A stretch of 64,000 nt of DNA, from assembly GCF_018402035.1 (NCBI RefSeq), contig NZ_JAGYJN010000006.1, positions 62,001-126,000 on the forward strand, written 5' to 3'. The notes below the pieces were generated by a model, which saw only the letters and a program-made list of their open reading frames with translations, was not told the origin of the DNA and made no database searches. Positions within the stretch are counted from its first letter, which is position 1; the number at the start of each line of letters is the position of its first letter. The stretch is from Roseicyclus sp. (GTDB lineage Bacteria; Pseudomonadota; Alphaproteobacteria; Rhodobacterales; Rhodobacteraceae). Both the position numbers and the translations under genes were made by a program. Below, piece by piece: positions 26,968 through 36,681 of this stretch.

Positions 26968-27249
26968 TCAGTTATCCTCGCCGAAACGATCCCCGATCAA
27001 CGTGGCCAGCGCATCTGCCAGCTTTTCCGCTTCGGAGCCTTTGGTTTCGACCTCAATAGTGGTTCCCATGGAAGCTGCCAACATCAAAAGCCCCATGATC
27101 GAGTCGCCGGCGGCACTCAGCCCGTCGCGCCGCACGGTCGCTTTGGCGTCATGTGCCTCGACGACCTCGACAAATCGGGCCGAGGCGCGTGCGTGCAGGC
27201 CTTTGACATTGATGATCTCAAGATTGCGGATCACGCGCGGCTCGTCCAT
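26968..27249 (-). CDS. ptsH: HPr-type phosphocarrier protein
   Basis: 93 aa from the ATG at 27249. The phosphorylatable His19 is in KGLHARASARF, and Ser50 in GDSIMGLL is the site used by HPr kinase. It is the last gene of the chvI-chvG-hprK-rapZ-EIIA-HPr operon. No sugar permease is nearby, so a regulatory phosphorelay role is more likely than sugar uptake; enzyme I is not in this window. Confidence 0.92.
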   Translation of the reverse strand: MDEPRVIRNLEIINVKGLHARASARFVEVVEAHDAKATVRRDGLSAAGDSIMGLLMLAASMGTTIEVETKGSEAEKLADALATLIGDRFGEDN

Positions 27250-27250
27250 C

Positions 27251-27640
27251 TCAGGGGGTTCCATCGAAGCTGTTGATATAGCGCCGCCCCGCATCGGCGG
27301 CGCGCGCCACGGCCTCATCCACGCCAAGGTTCCGCGATTTTGCCAGCTTGATCAGCATGGGCAGGTTCACGCCGGTCAGGATCTTGCGGTTTTGCGGCTT
27401 GCAGGCGGTCAAGGACAGGTTCGAGGGCGATCCGCCAAACATATCGGTCACCACCACCACACCCGAGCCATCATCAACCAAATCCGCCGCTTCGCAGATT
27501 TCGCGCGTGCGCGCCGTGCGGTCATCCTCGGGCCCGACCGAGATGGCGATCATCGCCGTTTGCCGACCCACGACATGTTCCGTTGCCCGCAGCAATTCAG
27601 AGGCAAGGCCCCCATGGGCAACGATGACGATGCCAATCAC
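27251..27640 (-). CDS. PTS EIIA component, mannose-type
   Basis: 129 aa, a single EIIA-Man domain with no IIB or membrane domain. The start MIGIVIVAHGGLASELL contains the phosphorylatable His9, and VVVTDMFGGSPSNL is the conserved second loop. It lies one base from the HPr gene and two bases from rapZ, so it is co-transcribed. A free-standing IIA of this kind accepts phosphate from HPr and probably signals. Confidence 0.9.
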   Translation of the reverse strand: MIGIVIVAHGGLASELLRATEHVVGRQTAMIAISVGPEDDRTARTREICEAADLVDDGSGVVVVTDMFGGSPSNLSLTACKPQNRKILTGVNLPMLIKLAKSRNLGVDEAVARAADAGRRYINSFDGTP

Positions 27641-27642
27641 GA

Positions 27643-28569
27643 CTAGTTTGCCTCTGGCGTTTGCGTGGCGTCGTTATTCTGGACGCGACGCAGTTCAACT
27701 TCCCGATGTCTTTTAGACACGGGCCACCCTGTCTGTGCAAGGTGGCTGGCAAGGATTTCGGTCAATGCGACCGAGCGGTGTTGCCCGCCGGTACACCCAA
27801 ACGCGATGGTCAAATGGCTTTTGCCTTCGGCGGCGAAGGCGGGCAGCAGCGTGTCGAGCATTGCGCCTACTTGGTCACGAAAGGTGGCGAACCTTGCATC
27901 GGCGGCGATATAGCGCTGCACGGCGGGGTCGCTGCCATCTTGTGGGCGCAGGCCCGGCTCCCAATGGGGGTTGCGCAAGAAACGGCAATCGAACACCAGA
28001 TCGGCCCCCGTTGGCAGGCCACGCCGATACGAGAAAGAAATGATCGTGATCGCCATGCGCCCGCCGCCCTCGGGGGCGAAAAGGCGGGTGATCTCGGCGC
28101 GCAGATCATGCGGGGTCAGGGTCGACGTATCGAGCAAAACACTTGCGCCCGCGCGTACCGGCCCCAAAAGCGCCAATTCCTGCGCGATGCCTTGCGCGGG
28201 GTCTGCATCGGGGGCCAAGGGGTGACGCCGCCTTGTTTCGGAATAGCGCCGTTGCAGCACATCGGCCGCACAATCGAGATAGAGCAGGTCGGGGGCATAG
28301 CCCTCGCTGTTTGCGAGGCGCGCGAATGCCTCCAAGAGCCCCGCCGCGGAATAGTCGCGATTGCGCGCATCGGTGCCAAGCGCCATGGGCCGTTCGGGGG
28401 GTGGCCCCTCCAGCAGACGGGGCAAAAGAGACAAGGGCAGGTTGTCGATCGCCTCAAACCCCAGATCTTCGAGTGCGTGAATAGCAGTCGAGCGGCCCGC
28501 CCCCGATGGGCCGGTGACGAATACCACGCGCGCTGGCGGCGGCGGCGATGGCGGTTCTACAGGCGGCAT
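27643..28569 (-). CDS. rapZ: RapZ/YvcJ-family nucleotide-binding protein
   Basis: 308 aa. The N-terminal P-loop reads GPSGAGRS (residues 20-27), with Arg in the usual Lys position, followed by AIDNLP. The C-terminal domain has SFSYRRGLPTGADLVFDCRFLRNPHW and the GCTGGQHRSV phosphate-binding-like motif, both diagnostic. In enterobacteria RapZ delivers small RNAs to RNase E; in alphaproteobacteria its role is less defined but its place between hprK and the PTS genes is conserved. Confidence 0.92.
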   Translation of the reverse strand: MPPVEPPSPPPPARVVFVTGPSGAGRSTAIHALEDLGFEAIDNLPLSLLPRLLEGPPPERPMALGTDARNRDYSAAGLLEAFARLANSEGYAPDLLYLDCAADVLQRRYSETRRRHPLAPDADPAQGIAQELALLGPVRAGASVLLDTSTLTPHDLRAEITRLFAPEGGGRMAITIISFSYRRGLPTGADLVFDCRFLRNPHWEPGLRPQDGSDPAVQRYIAADARFATFRDQVGAMLDTLLPAFAAEGKSHLTIAFGCTGGQHRSVALTEILASHLAQTGWPVSKRHREVELRRVQNNDATQTPEAN

Positions 28570-28587
28570 GTGCCCTATTGCCTCGTG

Positions 28588-29061
28588 TCAGGGTTCGGCG
28601 CGCCCATGCCGCATCATCAAAAGCAACGCAGGGGCAAGGTGATGTTCACCTGCAGCATGGATCAAAGGAACCCTGCTGTCACCTAGCGCGATGGTGTGCC
28701 GCAGGGGCAAACGTGCGGTTGCGGGGCGGTCAAGATCAATGGCCAAGGCCAAAGGGGCGCGGGCAAGTGTGGGGCCCGCCCGGATCAGCCCGACCCCGCG
28801 CGCCTCGATCAGATCGCGCGCCTGTTCGGGGCGCGCCAAAATGGCGGGTGTGCTGTCGCTTTGTAGCCAAACCCCATCATCCGAGATCAAGACAGCGCCA
28901 AGCGCCATCATCGCGATGGCGAGCGTCGATTTGCCCGATCCCGGCGCGCCAAGGATCACAAGCCCCTGACCATCGACGGCCACAGCCGTGGCGTTCAACC
29001 AAAGTGCTGTTCCATTGCGGGCCGTGACCCAGCGCGAAATCGGGTCAGGTTCGGGATGCAT
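28588..29061 (-). CDS. hprK: HPr kinase/phosphorylase, short alphaproteobacterial form
   Basis: 157 aa, about half the length of Firmicutes HprK because the N-terminal domain is absent, as is usual in alphaproteobacteria. The Walker A loop GAPGSGKS is at residues 38-45 and is followed by VLISDDGVWLQ. It should phosphorylate Ser50 of the HPr encoded at the end of the operon. It lies between chvG and rapZ with only short gaps. Confidence 0.92.
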   Translation of the reverse strand: MHPEPDPISRWVTARNGTALWLNATAVAVDGQGLVILGAPGSGKSTLAIAMMALGAVLISDDGVWLQSDSTPAILARPEQARDLIEARGVGLIRAGPTLARAPLALAIDLDRPATARLPLRHTIALGDSRVPLIHAAGEHHLAPALLLMMRHGRAEP

Positions 29062-29073
29062 GGCGTCGCGCGA

Positions 29074-30798
29074 TCAGATGGGAAGGCCGACGACAAAGCG
29101 CGCGCCCAGTGGCTCCGAGGTGGCATCAGCCTCGGTTGGGCGGATATTCTCGGCCCAGATCACACCGCCATGCGCCTCGACGATCTGCTTGGAGATGGCG
29201 AGGCCAAGGCCCGAGTGATTGCCGAATTGTTGCACGGGGCGTTCGGAATAGAATCGGTTGAACACTTTGGTCAGCGCCTCTTCGGGGATGCCGGGGCCGG
29301 TATCCTCGACCACGATCAGCACCCGGTTTTCCCGCCGCCTTGTCCAAAGCCTGACGGCGTCACCGTCTTCGCAGAAAGAAATCGCATTGGATAGAAGATT
29401 GACGAAAACCTGTGCCAACCGCCCCTCAAGCCCCGAGATGCGGATCGGCTCGAACGGGAGGTCGGTGACGAAATCGACGCCCTTCTTCTCGGCCTCGCCC
29501 GCGTGATATTGCGAGATGTTTTGCAAGGTGCGGACAAGGTCGAAAACCTCTTCCTCTTCCTTGACCAATTCGCTGTCGAGCCGCGAGGCGTTCGAGATGT
29601 CAGAGACAAGCCTGTCCAAACGCTGCACATCATGCTCGATCACCTCAAGCAGGCGGTTGCGCTGATCATCGGTCTTGGCCACGCGCAGCGTGCCCACCGC
29701 AGAGCGCAAGCTGGCCAGCGGGTTTTTGATCTCATGGCTGACGTCGGCGGCGAATTGTTCGTTCGAATCGATCCGGTCATAAAGTGCCGACACCATGCCG
29801 CGCAGCGCACCCGATAGCCGCCCAATCTCATCGGGTCGGCCCGTGAGATCAGGAATACGCACGCGTGTCGGGCTCATCTTGCGGGCGTTCTTGTCGCGGC
29901 CAAGCTCGGCTGCGGCGGCCAGATCGGCCAAGGGATGGGCGATGGTCGAGGCCAGAACAAGGCTCAACCCGATGGAGACCAAAAGCGCCACCGCGAACAT
30001 CTGGAGCAATTGCTCGCGCTCGACCCGCACAAGGTGATCGATCTCACCGGCTGCCGTGGTCACCACTACGACACCAACCTGACCCGAGGTCGCGAAAATT
30101 GGAGAGGCGGCGGCATAAAGCGTGCCTGTTCCGTCAAAGCCCCGGCTGAGTACCGTCAGACCCTCGGCCGTGGGTTCCACCAAGGCGCGCGCCAGTTCCG
30201 AGGCATCGCGGTGCATCGGTTCGGGACGCGCACTGGTCAACACCTCGGAAAGCCCTGACCAAATCCAGCCCAGAAAATCCGTGATGAGCAGCGCGTCTTG
30301 CCTTGTGTCTTCAAGCCCGCGCACCGGTCGCGCAGGATTACCCGACATGTTTTGCGTGGTTGCGACGAGCATATCGGGTGCAGTGAAAACAAAGACATCG
30401 ACACCTGCCGACAGGCTAAGCCTACTCAAGACAGATTGCGCAGCATCACCGCCGGGGGCGAAGGGATTGCCAGCCATCTCTTGGGGGATGCTGGCCTCGA
30501 ACACCTCGGCGATCAGCTGTGCCTCGACGGCAAGCGCACGCTCGCGTTGCACCACGAGGCTGTCGCGGAACGGGTTGAGATACATCACCCCCGCGACAAG
30601 GACCACCATCGCCAACAGGTTGAACAAGATGATCTTGCGCGAGAGCGGCGAGCGGTTGAGCGAGAGCATGTTGCGCCGCGCGCGCGCGGCCTTGAGCTCG
30701 TGCTCGACCGCGGCGGGCGGGCGATCCCAATCTTCGCCCAACACGATATCGGCGCGCTCATTGGCGCGACGATTGGTGAGGGACAAATCAGCGGGCAC
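29074..30798 (-). CDS. chvG: sensor histidine kinase ChvG
   Basis: 574 aa. A cytoplasmic N-terminus of about 55 residues is followed by a first membrane helix (56-74), a periplasmic sensor domain, a second helix (266-284), HAMP, then HisKA with the phosphorylated His355 in ADVSHEIKNPL. The ATPase domain has NLLSNAISF (N box) and EDTGPGIPEE (G1). ChvG/ExoS proteins sense acidity or envelope state and phosphorylate ChvI, encoded 11 bases upstream. Operon with hprK and PTS genes. Confidence 0.94.
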   Translation of the reverse strand: MPADLSLTNRRANERADIVLGEDWDRPPAAVEHELKAARARRNMLSLNRSPLSRKIILFNLLAMVVLVAGVMYLNPFRDSLVVQRERALAVEAQLIAEVFEASIPQEMAGNPFAPGGDAAQSVLSRLSLSAGVDVFVFTAPDMLVATTQNMSGNPARPVRGLEDTRQDALLITDFLGWIWSGLSEVLTSARPEPMHRDASELARALVEPTAEGLTVLSRGFDGTGTLYAAASPIFATSGQVGVVVVTTAAGEIDHLVRVEREQLLQMFAVALLVSIGLSLVLASTIAHPLADLAAAAELGRDKNARKMSPTRVRIPDLTGRPDEIGRLSGALRGMVSALYDRIDSNEQFAADVSHEIKNPLASLRSAVGTLRVAKTDDQRNRLLEVIEHDVQRLDRLVSDISNASRLDSELVKEEEEVFDLVRTLQNISQYHAGEAEKKGVDFVTDLPFEPIRISGLEGRLAQVFVNLLSNAISFCEDGDAVRLWTRRRENRVLIVVEDTGPGIPEEALTKVFNRFYSERPVQQFGNHSGLGLAISKQIVEAHGGVIWAENIRPTEADATSEPLGARFVVGLPI

Positions 30799-30809
30799 CG
30801 CGTGTCTGC

Positions 30810-31511
30810 CTATTCTTCGTTGTAGCGGTAGCCGATGCCATAAAGCGTCTCGATCGCCGAGAAATCATCATCGACGCTGCGCATCTTTTTCCGCAGGCGC
30901 TTGATGTGGCTGTCGATGGTGCGGTCATCGACATAGACCTGTTCATCATAGGCCACATCCATCAACTGATCGCGGCTTTTGACGAAACCGGGGCGCTGGG
31001 CCAGCGCTTGCAAGAGCAAGAACTCGGTCACTGTCAGCGACACATCCATGCCTTTCCAGTTCACCGCATGGCGCAGCGGGTCCATCGTCAACTGGCCACG
31101 CACCATGATGGTGCTTTCCTCGGGCACGCCTGCGGCATCAGATGCAATCGCGTCCTGCCGACGCAGGATAGAGCGGATACGCTCGACCAAGAGCCGCTGA
31201 GAAAAGGGCTTTTTGACGTAATCGTCAGCGCCCATGCGCAGTCCCATCAGCTCGTCGATCTCATCATCCTTGGAGGTCAGGAAAATGACCGGCATCCGGC
31301 TTTTCTGTCGCAGCCTTTGCAACAGGTCCATCCCGTCCATGCGGGGCATCTTGATGTCGAAAACACCCAGATCGGGGAGGCGGCGGTTAAAGGCGTCCAG
31401 CGCGGACTGACCGTCATTGTAGGTTTCGACGTCGAAGCCCTCAGCCTCGAGTGTCATCGATACAGACGTCAGAATATTCCTGTCGTCATCGACAAGTGCG
31501 ATCCTCGGCAT
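30810..31511 (-). CDS. chvI: response regulator ChvI (OmpR type)
   Basis: 233 aa. Receiver domain: acidic pocket VDDD (7-10), phosphorylated Asp52 in [11 protein letters not shown], Lys in FLTSKDD. The C-terminal winged helix has the OmpR-type end ([10 protein letters not shown]). First gene of the operon; divergent from pckA across 323 bases, so it may control pckA, as inferred in other alphaproteobacteria where this arrangement is conserved. Confidence 0.95.
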   Translation of the reverse strand: MPRIALVDDDRNILTSVSMTLEAEGFDVETYNDGQSALDAFNRRLPDLGVFDIKMPRMDGMDLLQRLRQKSRMPVIFLTSKDDEIDELMGLRMGADDYVKKPFSQRLLVERIRSILRRQDAIASDAAGVPEESTIMVRGQLTMDPLRHAVNWKGMDVSLTVTEFLLLQALAQRPGFVKSRDQLMDVAYDEQVYVDDRTIDSHIKRLRKKMRSVDDDFSAIETLYGIGYRYNEE

Positions 31512-31834
31512 ACTCGTGATCCTTGTTACTGCTCAACTGCCTTGTTTTTTCCACATTCTCTCGATTTGGGCCGTGGGAATCAATCGTTAATCGCCGAATC
31601 GGGCGAAGCGCCATGTGCGAATTAATCTTTCGAGCGTTAATCAGTGATGAAACTGCCACAGCATTTGCCTTGCATCTTTCCTTACTGCACGCAGGGGTCC
31701 GAAAGAAAATGTCGGACTGGTTGCGCTAACTGGGTGACAGCGACCTGTTCAGCCATAAAACCGTCATGTTATAGGGCCGCATGGCACAGGCCCTGACCCA
31801 TAGGTTGCCACGACCGATCCAGGAGCAACATCAG
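31512..31834. promoter_or_regulatory. divergent chvI/pckA intergenic region
   Basis: 323 bases without a gene. It should hold promoters for both operons. Three copies of a (G/A)TTAATC heptamer occur on the plus strand at 31586, 31621 and 31636. AGGAG just before 31835 is the pckA ribosome site. I could not assign -10/-35 boxes. A plus-strand frame that reads into pckA from 31781 is not needed for that gene. Confidence 0.5.
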
Positions 31835-33433
31835 ATGACCACCCCTCGCGTTAACCCGTCACAGACTTTGGCCGCCCAAGGGATGACGGGCCTCGGCACG
31901 GTGCATTACAACCTTCTGGAACCGGCGCTGATCGAAGCGGCCATCGCGCGCGGCGAAGGGCGGCTTGGTTTGGGCGGCACGCTCTTGGTGTCGACCGGCA
32001 CCTTCACGGGCCGTTCGCCCAAGGATAAATTCGTGGTGCGCAGCCCGGCGGTCGAGGACCACATTTGGTGGGACAATAACAAGCCGATGACGCCTGATGC
32101 CTTTGATGTGCTGCATGCCGACATGCTGGCGCATATGCAGGGGCGCGATTATTTTGTACAAGATCTCTATGGTGGGGCCGATCCGGCGCATCGCCTTGAT
32201 GTGCGCGTGGTGTCGGAACTGGCGTGGCACAATCTGTTCATCCGCCACCTTCTGCGCCGCCCCGCCGCCGCAGAGCTAGCGACATTCGTTCCCGAGTACA
32301 CGATCATCAACTGCCCCAGCTTCAAGGCCGATCCCGCGCGCCATGGCTGCCGCAGCGATACGGTGATTGCGCTGAACTTCGACAAGAAACTGATTCTCAT
32401 CGCCAACACCGAATATGCGGGCGAGAACAAGAAATCGGTCTTTACGCTTTTGAACTACATCTTGCCCGGCAAGGGTGTGATGCCGATGCATTGCTCGGCC
32501 AACCATGCCACCGGCAACCCCGATGATGCGGCGGTGTTCTTTGGTCTTTCGGGCACCGGCAAGACCACGCTTTCGGCCGATCCGGGCCGCACACTGATCG
32601 GCGATGATGAACATGGCTGGGCTGATCGGGGCATCTTCAACTTTGAGGGTGGCTGCTACGCCAAGACGATCAACCTGCGCCAAGAGGCAGAGCCGCAGAT
32701 TTTCGCCACGACCAGCACCTTTGGCACCGTGATCGAGAATATGGTCTATGACCCCGAGACGCTGGTGCTGGATTTCGACGATGCCAGCCTGACGGCAAAC
32801 ACCCGCTGCGCCTATCCGCTGGAGCAGATCGAGAATGCCTCGGCCACGGGGCTTGCGGGCCATCCCAAGAATATCGTCATGCTGACCTGCGATGCCTTTG
32901 GCGTGTTGCCGCCCATCGCGCGGCTGACACCGGCGCAGGCCATGTATCACTTCTTGTCTGGCTTCACCTCCAAGGTGGCGGGAACCGAGCGCGGCGTGAC
33001 CGAGCCCGAGCCGACATTTTCGACCTGTTTCGGCGCACCCTTCATGCCGCGCCGCCCCGAGGTTTATGGCAAGCTCTTGCAAAACAAGATCAACCAGCAT
33101 GGCGCGACCTGCTGGCTGGTCAACACCGGCTGGACGGGTGGGGCCTATGGCACGGGCAACCGCATGCCGATCCGCGCCACACGCGCGCTCTTGACCGCCG
33201 CCTTGAACGGCTCGCTGGCCAAGGGCGAGTTCCGCCGCGATCCCAATTTCGGCTTCGATGTGCCGATGGCATGCGATGGCGTGGATGCGGGGCTGCTTGA
33301 TCCGCGCGGCACATGGGCAGATGCGGCGGGTTATGATCGTCAGGCGCAAAAGCTGGTGGGGATGTTTGCCGATAACTTCGCGCAATATGTCCCCTACATC
33401 GATGATGATGTGAAAGCGGCGGCGATTTCCTAA
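31835..33433 (+). CDS. pckA: phosphoenolpyruvate carboxykinase (ATP)
   Basis: 532 aa from the ATG at 31835, chosen because AGGAG precedes it. Decarboxylates oxaloacetate to PEP with ATP, the first committed step of gluconeogenesis. Intact motifs: [17 protein letters not shown] near the N-terminus, the P-loop [17 protein letters not shown] metal site, and [12 protein letters not shown] near the C-terminus. Divergent from chvI. Growth on acetate or other C2 substrates through the ethylmalonyl-CoA pathway would need it. Confidence 0.97.
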   Translation: MTTPRVNPSQTLAAQGMTGLGTVHYNLLEPALIEAAIARGEGRLGLGGTLLVSTGTFTGRSPKDKFVVRSPAVEDHIWWDNNKPMTPDAFDVLHADMLAHMQGRDYFVQDLYGGADPAHRLDVRVVSELAWHNLFIRHLLRRPAAAELATFVPEYTIINCPSFKADPARHGCRSDTVIALNFDKKLILIANTEYAGENKKSVFTLLNYILPGKGVMPMHCSANHATGNPDDAAVFFGLSGTGKTTLSADPGRTLIGDDEHGWADRGIFNFEGGCYAKTINLRQEAEPQIFATTSTFGTVIENMVYDPETLVLDFDDASLTANTRCAYPLEQIENASATGLAGHPKNIVMLTCDAFGVLPPIARLTPAQAMYHFLSGFTSKVAGTERGVTEPEPTFSTCFGAPFMPRRPEVYGKLLQNKINQHGATCWLVNTGWTGGAYGTGNRMPIRATRALLTAALNGSLAKGEFRRDPNFGFDVPMACDGVDAGLLDPRGTWADAAGYDRQAQKLVGMFADNFAQYVPYIDDDVKAAAIS

Positions 33434-33442
33434 GCGATGCGC

Positions 33443-33472
33443 GCCGGATCACCCGCTTGCGGGTGGTCCGGC
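33443..33472 (+). terminator. strong hairpin between convergent pckA and tauE-type gene
   Basis: A 14-base-pair stem with one G-T pair (33443-33456 with 33459-33472; core CACCCGC/GCGGGTG) and a minimal loop. No T run follows on the plus strand, so it is a terminator or transcript-end stabiliser by position rather than by full signature. Confidence 0.5.
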
Positions 33473-33478
33473 CGTGGC

Positions 33479-34252
33479 TTAGCCAAGCAGGCCGCGCCGC
33501 ACCAGATTGGCCCCCGCCACGATCAGCACGACCAGCGTGACGCGGCGGAACATCTCGGGGTTCAGCCGATCCGACATCCAAAACCCCACCTGCATGCCCA
33601 AAAATGCCGGGATCAAGAGCGCCGCTGACCACGGCATCGTGACCGCGTTGAGCACCCCCGATTGCAAATGCCCGACCAATAGGCTGACGGAACCCAAGCC
33701 ATAGACCACGCCTTGCACCAGCATTTGTTTGGCCTTGGGCATGTTCAGCGCGATGAGGTATAGCACCGTGGGTGGCCCCCATGTGCCGGTCAGCCCACCG
33801 ATTGCCCCCGACAAAAAGCCCACCCCCCATTCGGAGGGGTGACGCCATCGCGGCGCGATGTGAAAGCGCACACCGCTGAGCTGGATCAGCGACAAGATCA
33901 CCACCGGTACGCCCAAGACGAGGTAGAATGTCTGCGTCGGGATCGCGGTCACGAATTGCGCGACCACCATGATCATCACGCAGACGATCAAGATATAGCG
34001 CCAGAACTCGCGCAAGACCGCGACGGCCTCAGGCAAGGGAAAACGCAAGACCTGCAACAGATTCGACATCACGATGGGAAAGACGATCCCCGCCACCGCG
34101 ACCAAGGGATCAAGAAACAGCGACAGGCCAGAGATCATCACCAGCGGCATGGCAAAGCCAACGGCACCTTTGACAAAGCCCGCGACCATCGTGACCCCGC
34201 AGGCCGCGACAAAGGCCCAAAGGGGCATAAGATCAAAACTCTCTTGCAGCAT
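33479..34252 (-). CDS. TauE/SafE-family membrane transporter
   Basis: 257 aa from the ATG at 34252, with GGAAGGGG upstream. About seven or eight hydrophobic helices. The family motif VAGFVKGAVGFAMPL near the N-terminus and GAIGGLTGTWGPPTVLYLIAL in the second repeat are typical of TauE/SafE sulfite or sulfoacetate exporters. Substrate cannot be assigned. It converges on pckA and is divergent from the mcd gene. Confidence 0.88.
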   Translation of the reverse strand: MLQESFDLMPLWAFVAACGVTMVAGFVKGAVGFAMPLVMISGLSLFLDPLVAVAGIVFPIVMSNLLQVLRFPLPEAVAVLREFWRYILIVCVMIMVVAQFVTAIPTQTFYLVLGVPVVILSLIQLSGVRFHIAPRWRHPSEWGVGFLSGAIGGLTGTWGPPTVLYLIALNMPKAKQMLVQGVVYGLGSVSLLVGHLQSGVLNAVTMPWSAALLIPAFLGMQVGFWMSDRLNPEMFRRVTLVVLIVAGANLVRRGLLG

Positions 34253-34358
34253 GGTAATCCCCTTCCGGCGCAGTTCTAGCGCGCAGTCGGGCGCGCTGCA
34301 CCGCAAAAAGACATGCGACATTTTCCTGCGTTCATGTGGAAAATTTGGTATTTTTGTT

Positions 34359-34379
34359 GCGCTGCACCTGCAAACACTT
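34359..34379 (+). promoter_or_regulatory. candidate regulatory motif upstream of mcd
   Basis: GCGCTGCAC, then C, TGCA, AA and CACTT. Almost the same string (two small length differences) occurs at 55360-55378 upstream of mcl1, the other ethylmalonyl-CoA pathway gene here. It lies about 43 bases before mcd. Function is inferred from this co-occurrence only. Confidence 0.4.
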
Positions 34380-34421
34380 TAAGCCACCAGAAAGCCCAAG
34401 CCGCGACTGAGGAGACCGACA

Positions 34422-36110
34422 ATGCCCCGTGATGCACAGCCGTTCGCCGAGACCCAAGTCATCCTTGACGATCTCTTGGCGCTGGGCGCTGCCGCCCTTT
34501 CGCCGGTTGAGGGGGTGTTGGACATCGCGCGCCTGCGCGTGGCGGCCTTGGTCACGGTCGATGGCCGCATCTCTGCCCCGGCGATCGAAGAGAACCAGAC
34601 CGCCGCCCATGGTTTGGCGTGGCTGGCCACTTACGTCGAATCGCTGCGCCAGATGCAGGCTTGGGCCGCGCGCTTGAGCGAACAGGGCAAGTTCGGCGAG
34701 GTGGAGCAACTGATCCACCAGATCGCCTTTGGCGAATATCTGTCCCAGCTTTCGGGCGGTATCCAGATGAACCAGGCCGAGATCTTGCGCCCGCAGGATA
34801 TGGGCCTGTCGCCCGAGGATATGCGCGGCCTGTTGTCCACGCCCGCTGTGATGATCCTGACCCAATCGGGCAATACCCAAGCCGCGCGGCTGCGCCTTGT
34901 CGCCCTGATGCAGGAACGCCGCGCCGAGATCACCGTGGGCAATGCCGGGCTGGATGACGAACTCGAGATGATCCGCGAACAGTTCCGCCGCTACGCGGTC
35001 GACCGGGTCGTGCCACACGCCCATGAATGGCATCTGAAAGATGAGTTGATCCCGATGGCGGTGATCGACGAATTGGCCGAGATGGGTGTGTTCGGCCTGA
35101 CCATCCCCGAGGAATATGGCGGTTTTGGCCTGTCCAAGGCGTCGATGTGCGTTGTCTCGGAAGAACTCAGCCGTGGCTATATCGGGGTGGGCAGCCTTGG
35201 CACACGTTCGGAAATTGCCGCCGAACTGATCCTTGCGGGCGGCACGCAGGCGCAAAAGGAAAAATGGCTGCCCGGCCTTGCCTCGGGTGAGATCTTGCCC
35301 ACGGCTGTTTTCACCGAACCCAACACCGGCTCTGACCTTGGGGCCTTGCGCACCCGCGCGGTCAAGGACGCGAACGGCGATTGGATCATCAAGGGCAATA
35401 AGACTTGGATCACGCATGCCTCGCGCACCCATGTGATGACGGTTCTGGCCCGCACAATCCCCGACACCACCGATTACCGGGGCCTGTCGATGTTTTTGGC
35501 CGAGAAAACGCCGGGCGATGACGCGAACCCCTTTCCCGATGAGGGCATTTCGGGCGGCGAGATCGAAGTGTTGGGCTATCGCGGCATGAAGGAATACACG
35601 GTCAATTTCGACGATTTTGCCGTGAAGGGTGAGAACCTTTTGGGCAGTGAAGAGGGCCAAGGCTTCAAGCAGCTGATGCAGACCTTCGAAAGCGCCCGCA
35701 TTCAGACGGCGGCGCGTGCCATCGGTGTGGCGCAGAGCGCGCTGGATGAGGGGATGCAATATGCCGAAGACCGCAAGCAATTCGGCAAATCCCTGATCGA
35801 CTTTCCGCGCGTGGCCAGCAAGCTGGCCATGATGGCGGTCGAGATCATGATCGCGCGGCAATTGACCTATTTCAGCGCATGGCAGAAAGACCATGATCGG
35901 CGCTGCGACCTCGAGGCGGGGATGGCCAAGCTGTTGGGTGCGCGCGTGGCATGGGCCTGCGCCGACAACGCGCTGCAAATCCATGGCGGCAACGGTTTCG
36001 CGCTGGAATACAAGATCAGCCGCATCCTGTGCGACGCGCGCATCCTCAATATCTTTGAAGGCGCCGCCGAGATTCAGGCACAGGTGATCGCACGGCGGCT
36101 GTTGGGTTGA
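34422..36110 (+). CDS. mcd: (2S)-methylsuccinyl-CoA dehydrogenase-type acyl-CoA dehydrogenase
   Basis: 562 aa, far longer than the roughly 380 aa of common acyl-CoA dehydrogenases because of an N-terminal extension of about 170 residues, as in Mcd of Rhodobacter sphaeroides. The dehydrogenase part starts near GLDDELEMIREQFRRYA and shows IPEEYGGFGLS, FTEPNTGSDLGALRT and QIHGGNGFALEY, all family signatures. Mcd oxidises methylsuccinyl-CoA to mesaconyl-CoA in the ethylmalonyl-CoA pathway and passes electrons to ETF. The assignment is from length and segment pattern; another acyl-CoA dehydrogenase remains possible. Confidence 0.85.
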   Translation: MPRDAQPFAETQVILDDLLALGAAALSPVEGVLDIARLRVAALVTVDGRISAPAIEENQTAAHGLAWLATYVESLRQMQAWAARLSEQGKFGEVEQLIHQIAFGEYLSQLSGGIQMNQAEILRPQDMGLSPEDMRGLLSTPAVMILTQSGNTQAARLRLVALMQERRAEITVGNAGLDDELEMIREQFRRYAVDRVVPHAHEWHLKDELIPMAVIDELAEMGVFGLTIPEEYGGFGLSKASMCVVSEELSRGYIGVGSLGTRSEIAAELILAGGTQAQKEKWLPGLASGEILPTAVFTEPNTGSDLGALRTRAVKDANGDWIIKGNKTWITHASRTHVMTVLARTIPDTTDYRGLSMFLAEKTPGDDANPFPDEGISGGEIEVLGYRGMKEYTVNFDDFAVKGENLLGSEEGQGFKQLMQTFESARIQTAARAIGVAQSALDEGMQYAEDRKQFGKSLIDFPRVASKLAMMAVEIMIARQLTYFSAWQKDHDRRCDLEAGMAKLLGARVAWACADNALQIHGGNGFALEYKISRILCDARILNIFEGAAEIQAQVIARRLLG

Positions 36111-36141
36111 GCCGAGGGCAAAAGGCGCGCTAGGTTGCCCC

Positions 36142-36681
36142 ATGCGCGCCTTTCTCGCCCTCGACATTCCCGATGATACCGCCGCTGCGCTGGTCCGGTT
36201 GCAATCGGGTATCCCCTTTGGCCGCCCCGTGCCCGAGGACAATCTGCACCTGACGCTCGCCTTTTTCGAGGACGCGCCCGAGGACGGGCTTGAGGCGCTG
36301 CACGAAATGCTCAGCGCCCTGCGCATGCCGCCCGTCGAGATCCGCTTTACTGGCATCGACAGCTTTACCGAAAGCCAGCACGGGCTGATCTTTGCCGATG
36401 TCGCGCGTAGCCAAGCGTTGCAGGCGCTTCATGACCGGATCGCCAGCCTTTGCCGACAGGCGGGGCTTGATCTGCCGCGCCGCCGCTTTCGGCCCCATGT
36501 CACCTTGATGCGCGCAAACCGTCGCCCTGATGGTGCGGGCCGCGACCGGCTGGCCGCAAGCTTGGGCGCGCGGTCCGATCTGCCGGGGTTTACTGCGCGT
36601 GCGGCGACGCTTTACCGCTCCAACCTTGGGCCGCGCGGCGCGATCCATGCGCCTTTGGCCGCCTATCCGCTTTCGGGCTAA
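36142..36681 (+). CDS. thpR: RNA 2',3'-cyclic phosphodiesterase
   Basis: 179 aa, the usual length of the 2H phosphoesterase ThpR/LigT. The two HxT/S motifs are present: HLTLAF near residues 37-42 and HVTLMR near 119-124. It opens 2',3'-cyclic phosphates on RNA ends. It follows mcd by 31 bases and ends in a four-base convergent overlap with recO. Confidence 0.9.
   Translation: MRAFLALDIPDDTAAALVRLQSGIPFGRPVPEDNLHLTLAFFEDAPEDGLEALHEMLSALRMPPVEIRFTGIDSFTESQHGLIFADVARSQALQALHDRIASLCRQAGLDLPRRRFRPHVTLMRANRRPDGAGRDRLAASLGARSDLPGFTARAATLYRSNLGPRGAIHAPLAAYPLSG

Noticed and set aside
34332-36356. Long minus-strand open frame opposite mcd (674 codons)
   Set aside because: It mirrors the mcd gene, has low-information composition and no recognisable domain; long antisense frames are expected in GC-rich DNA.
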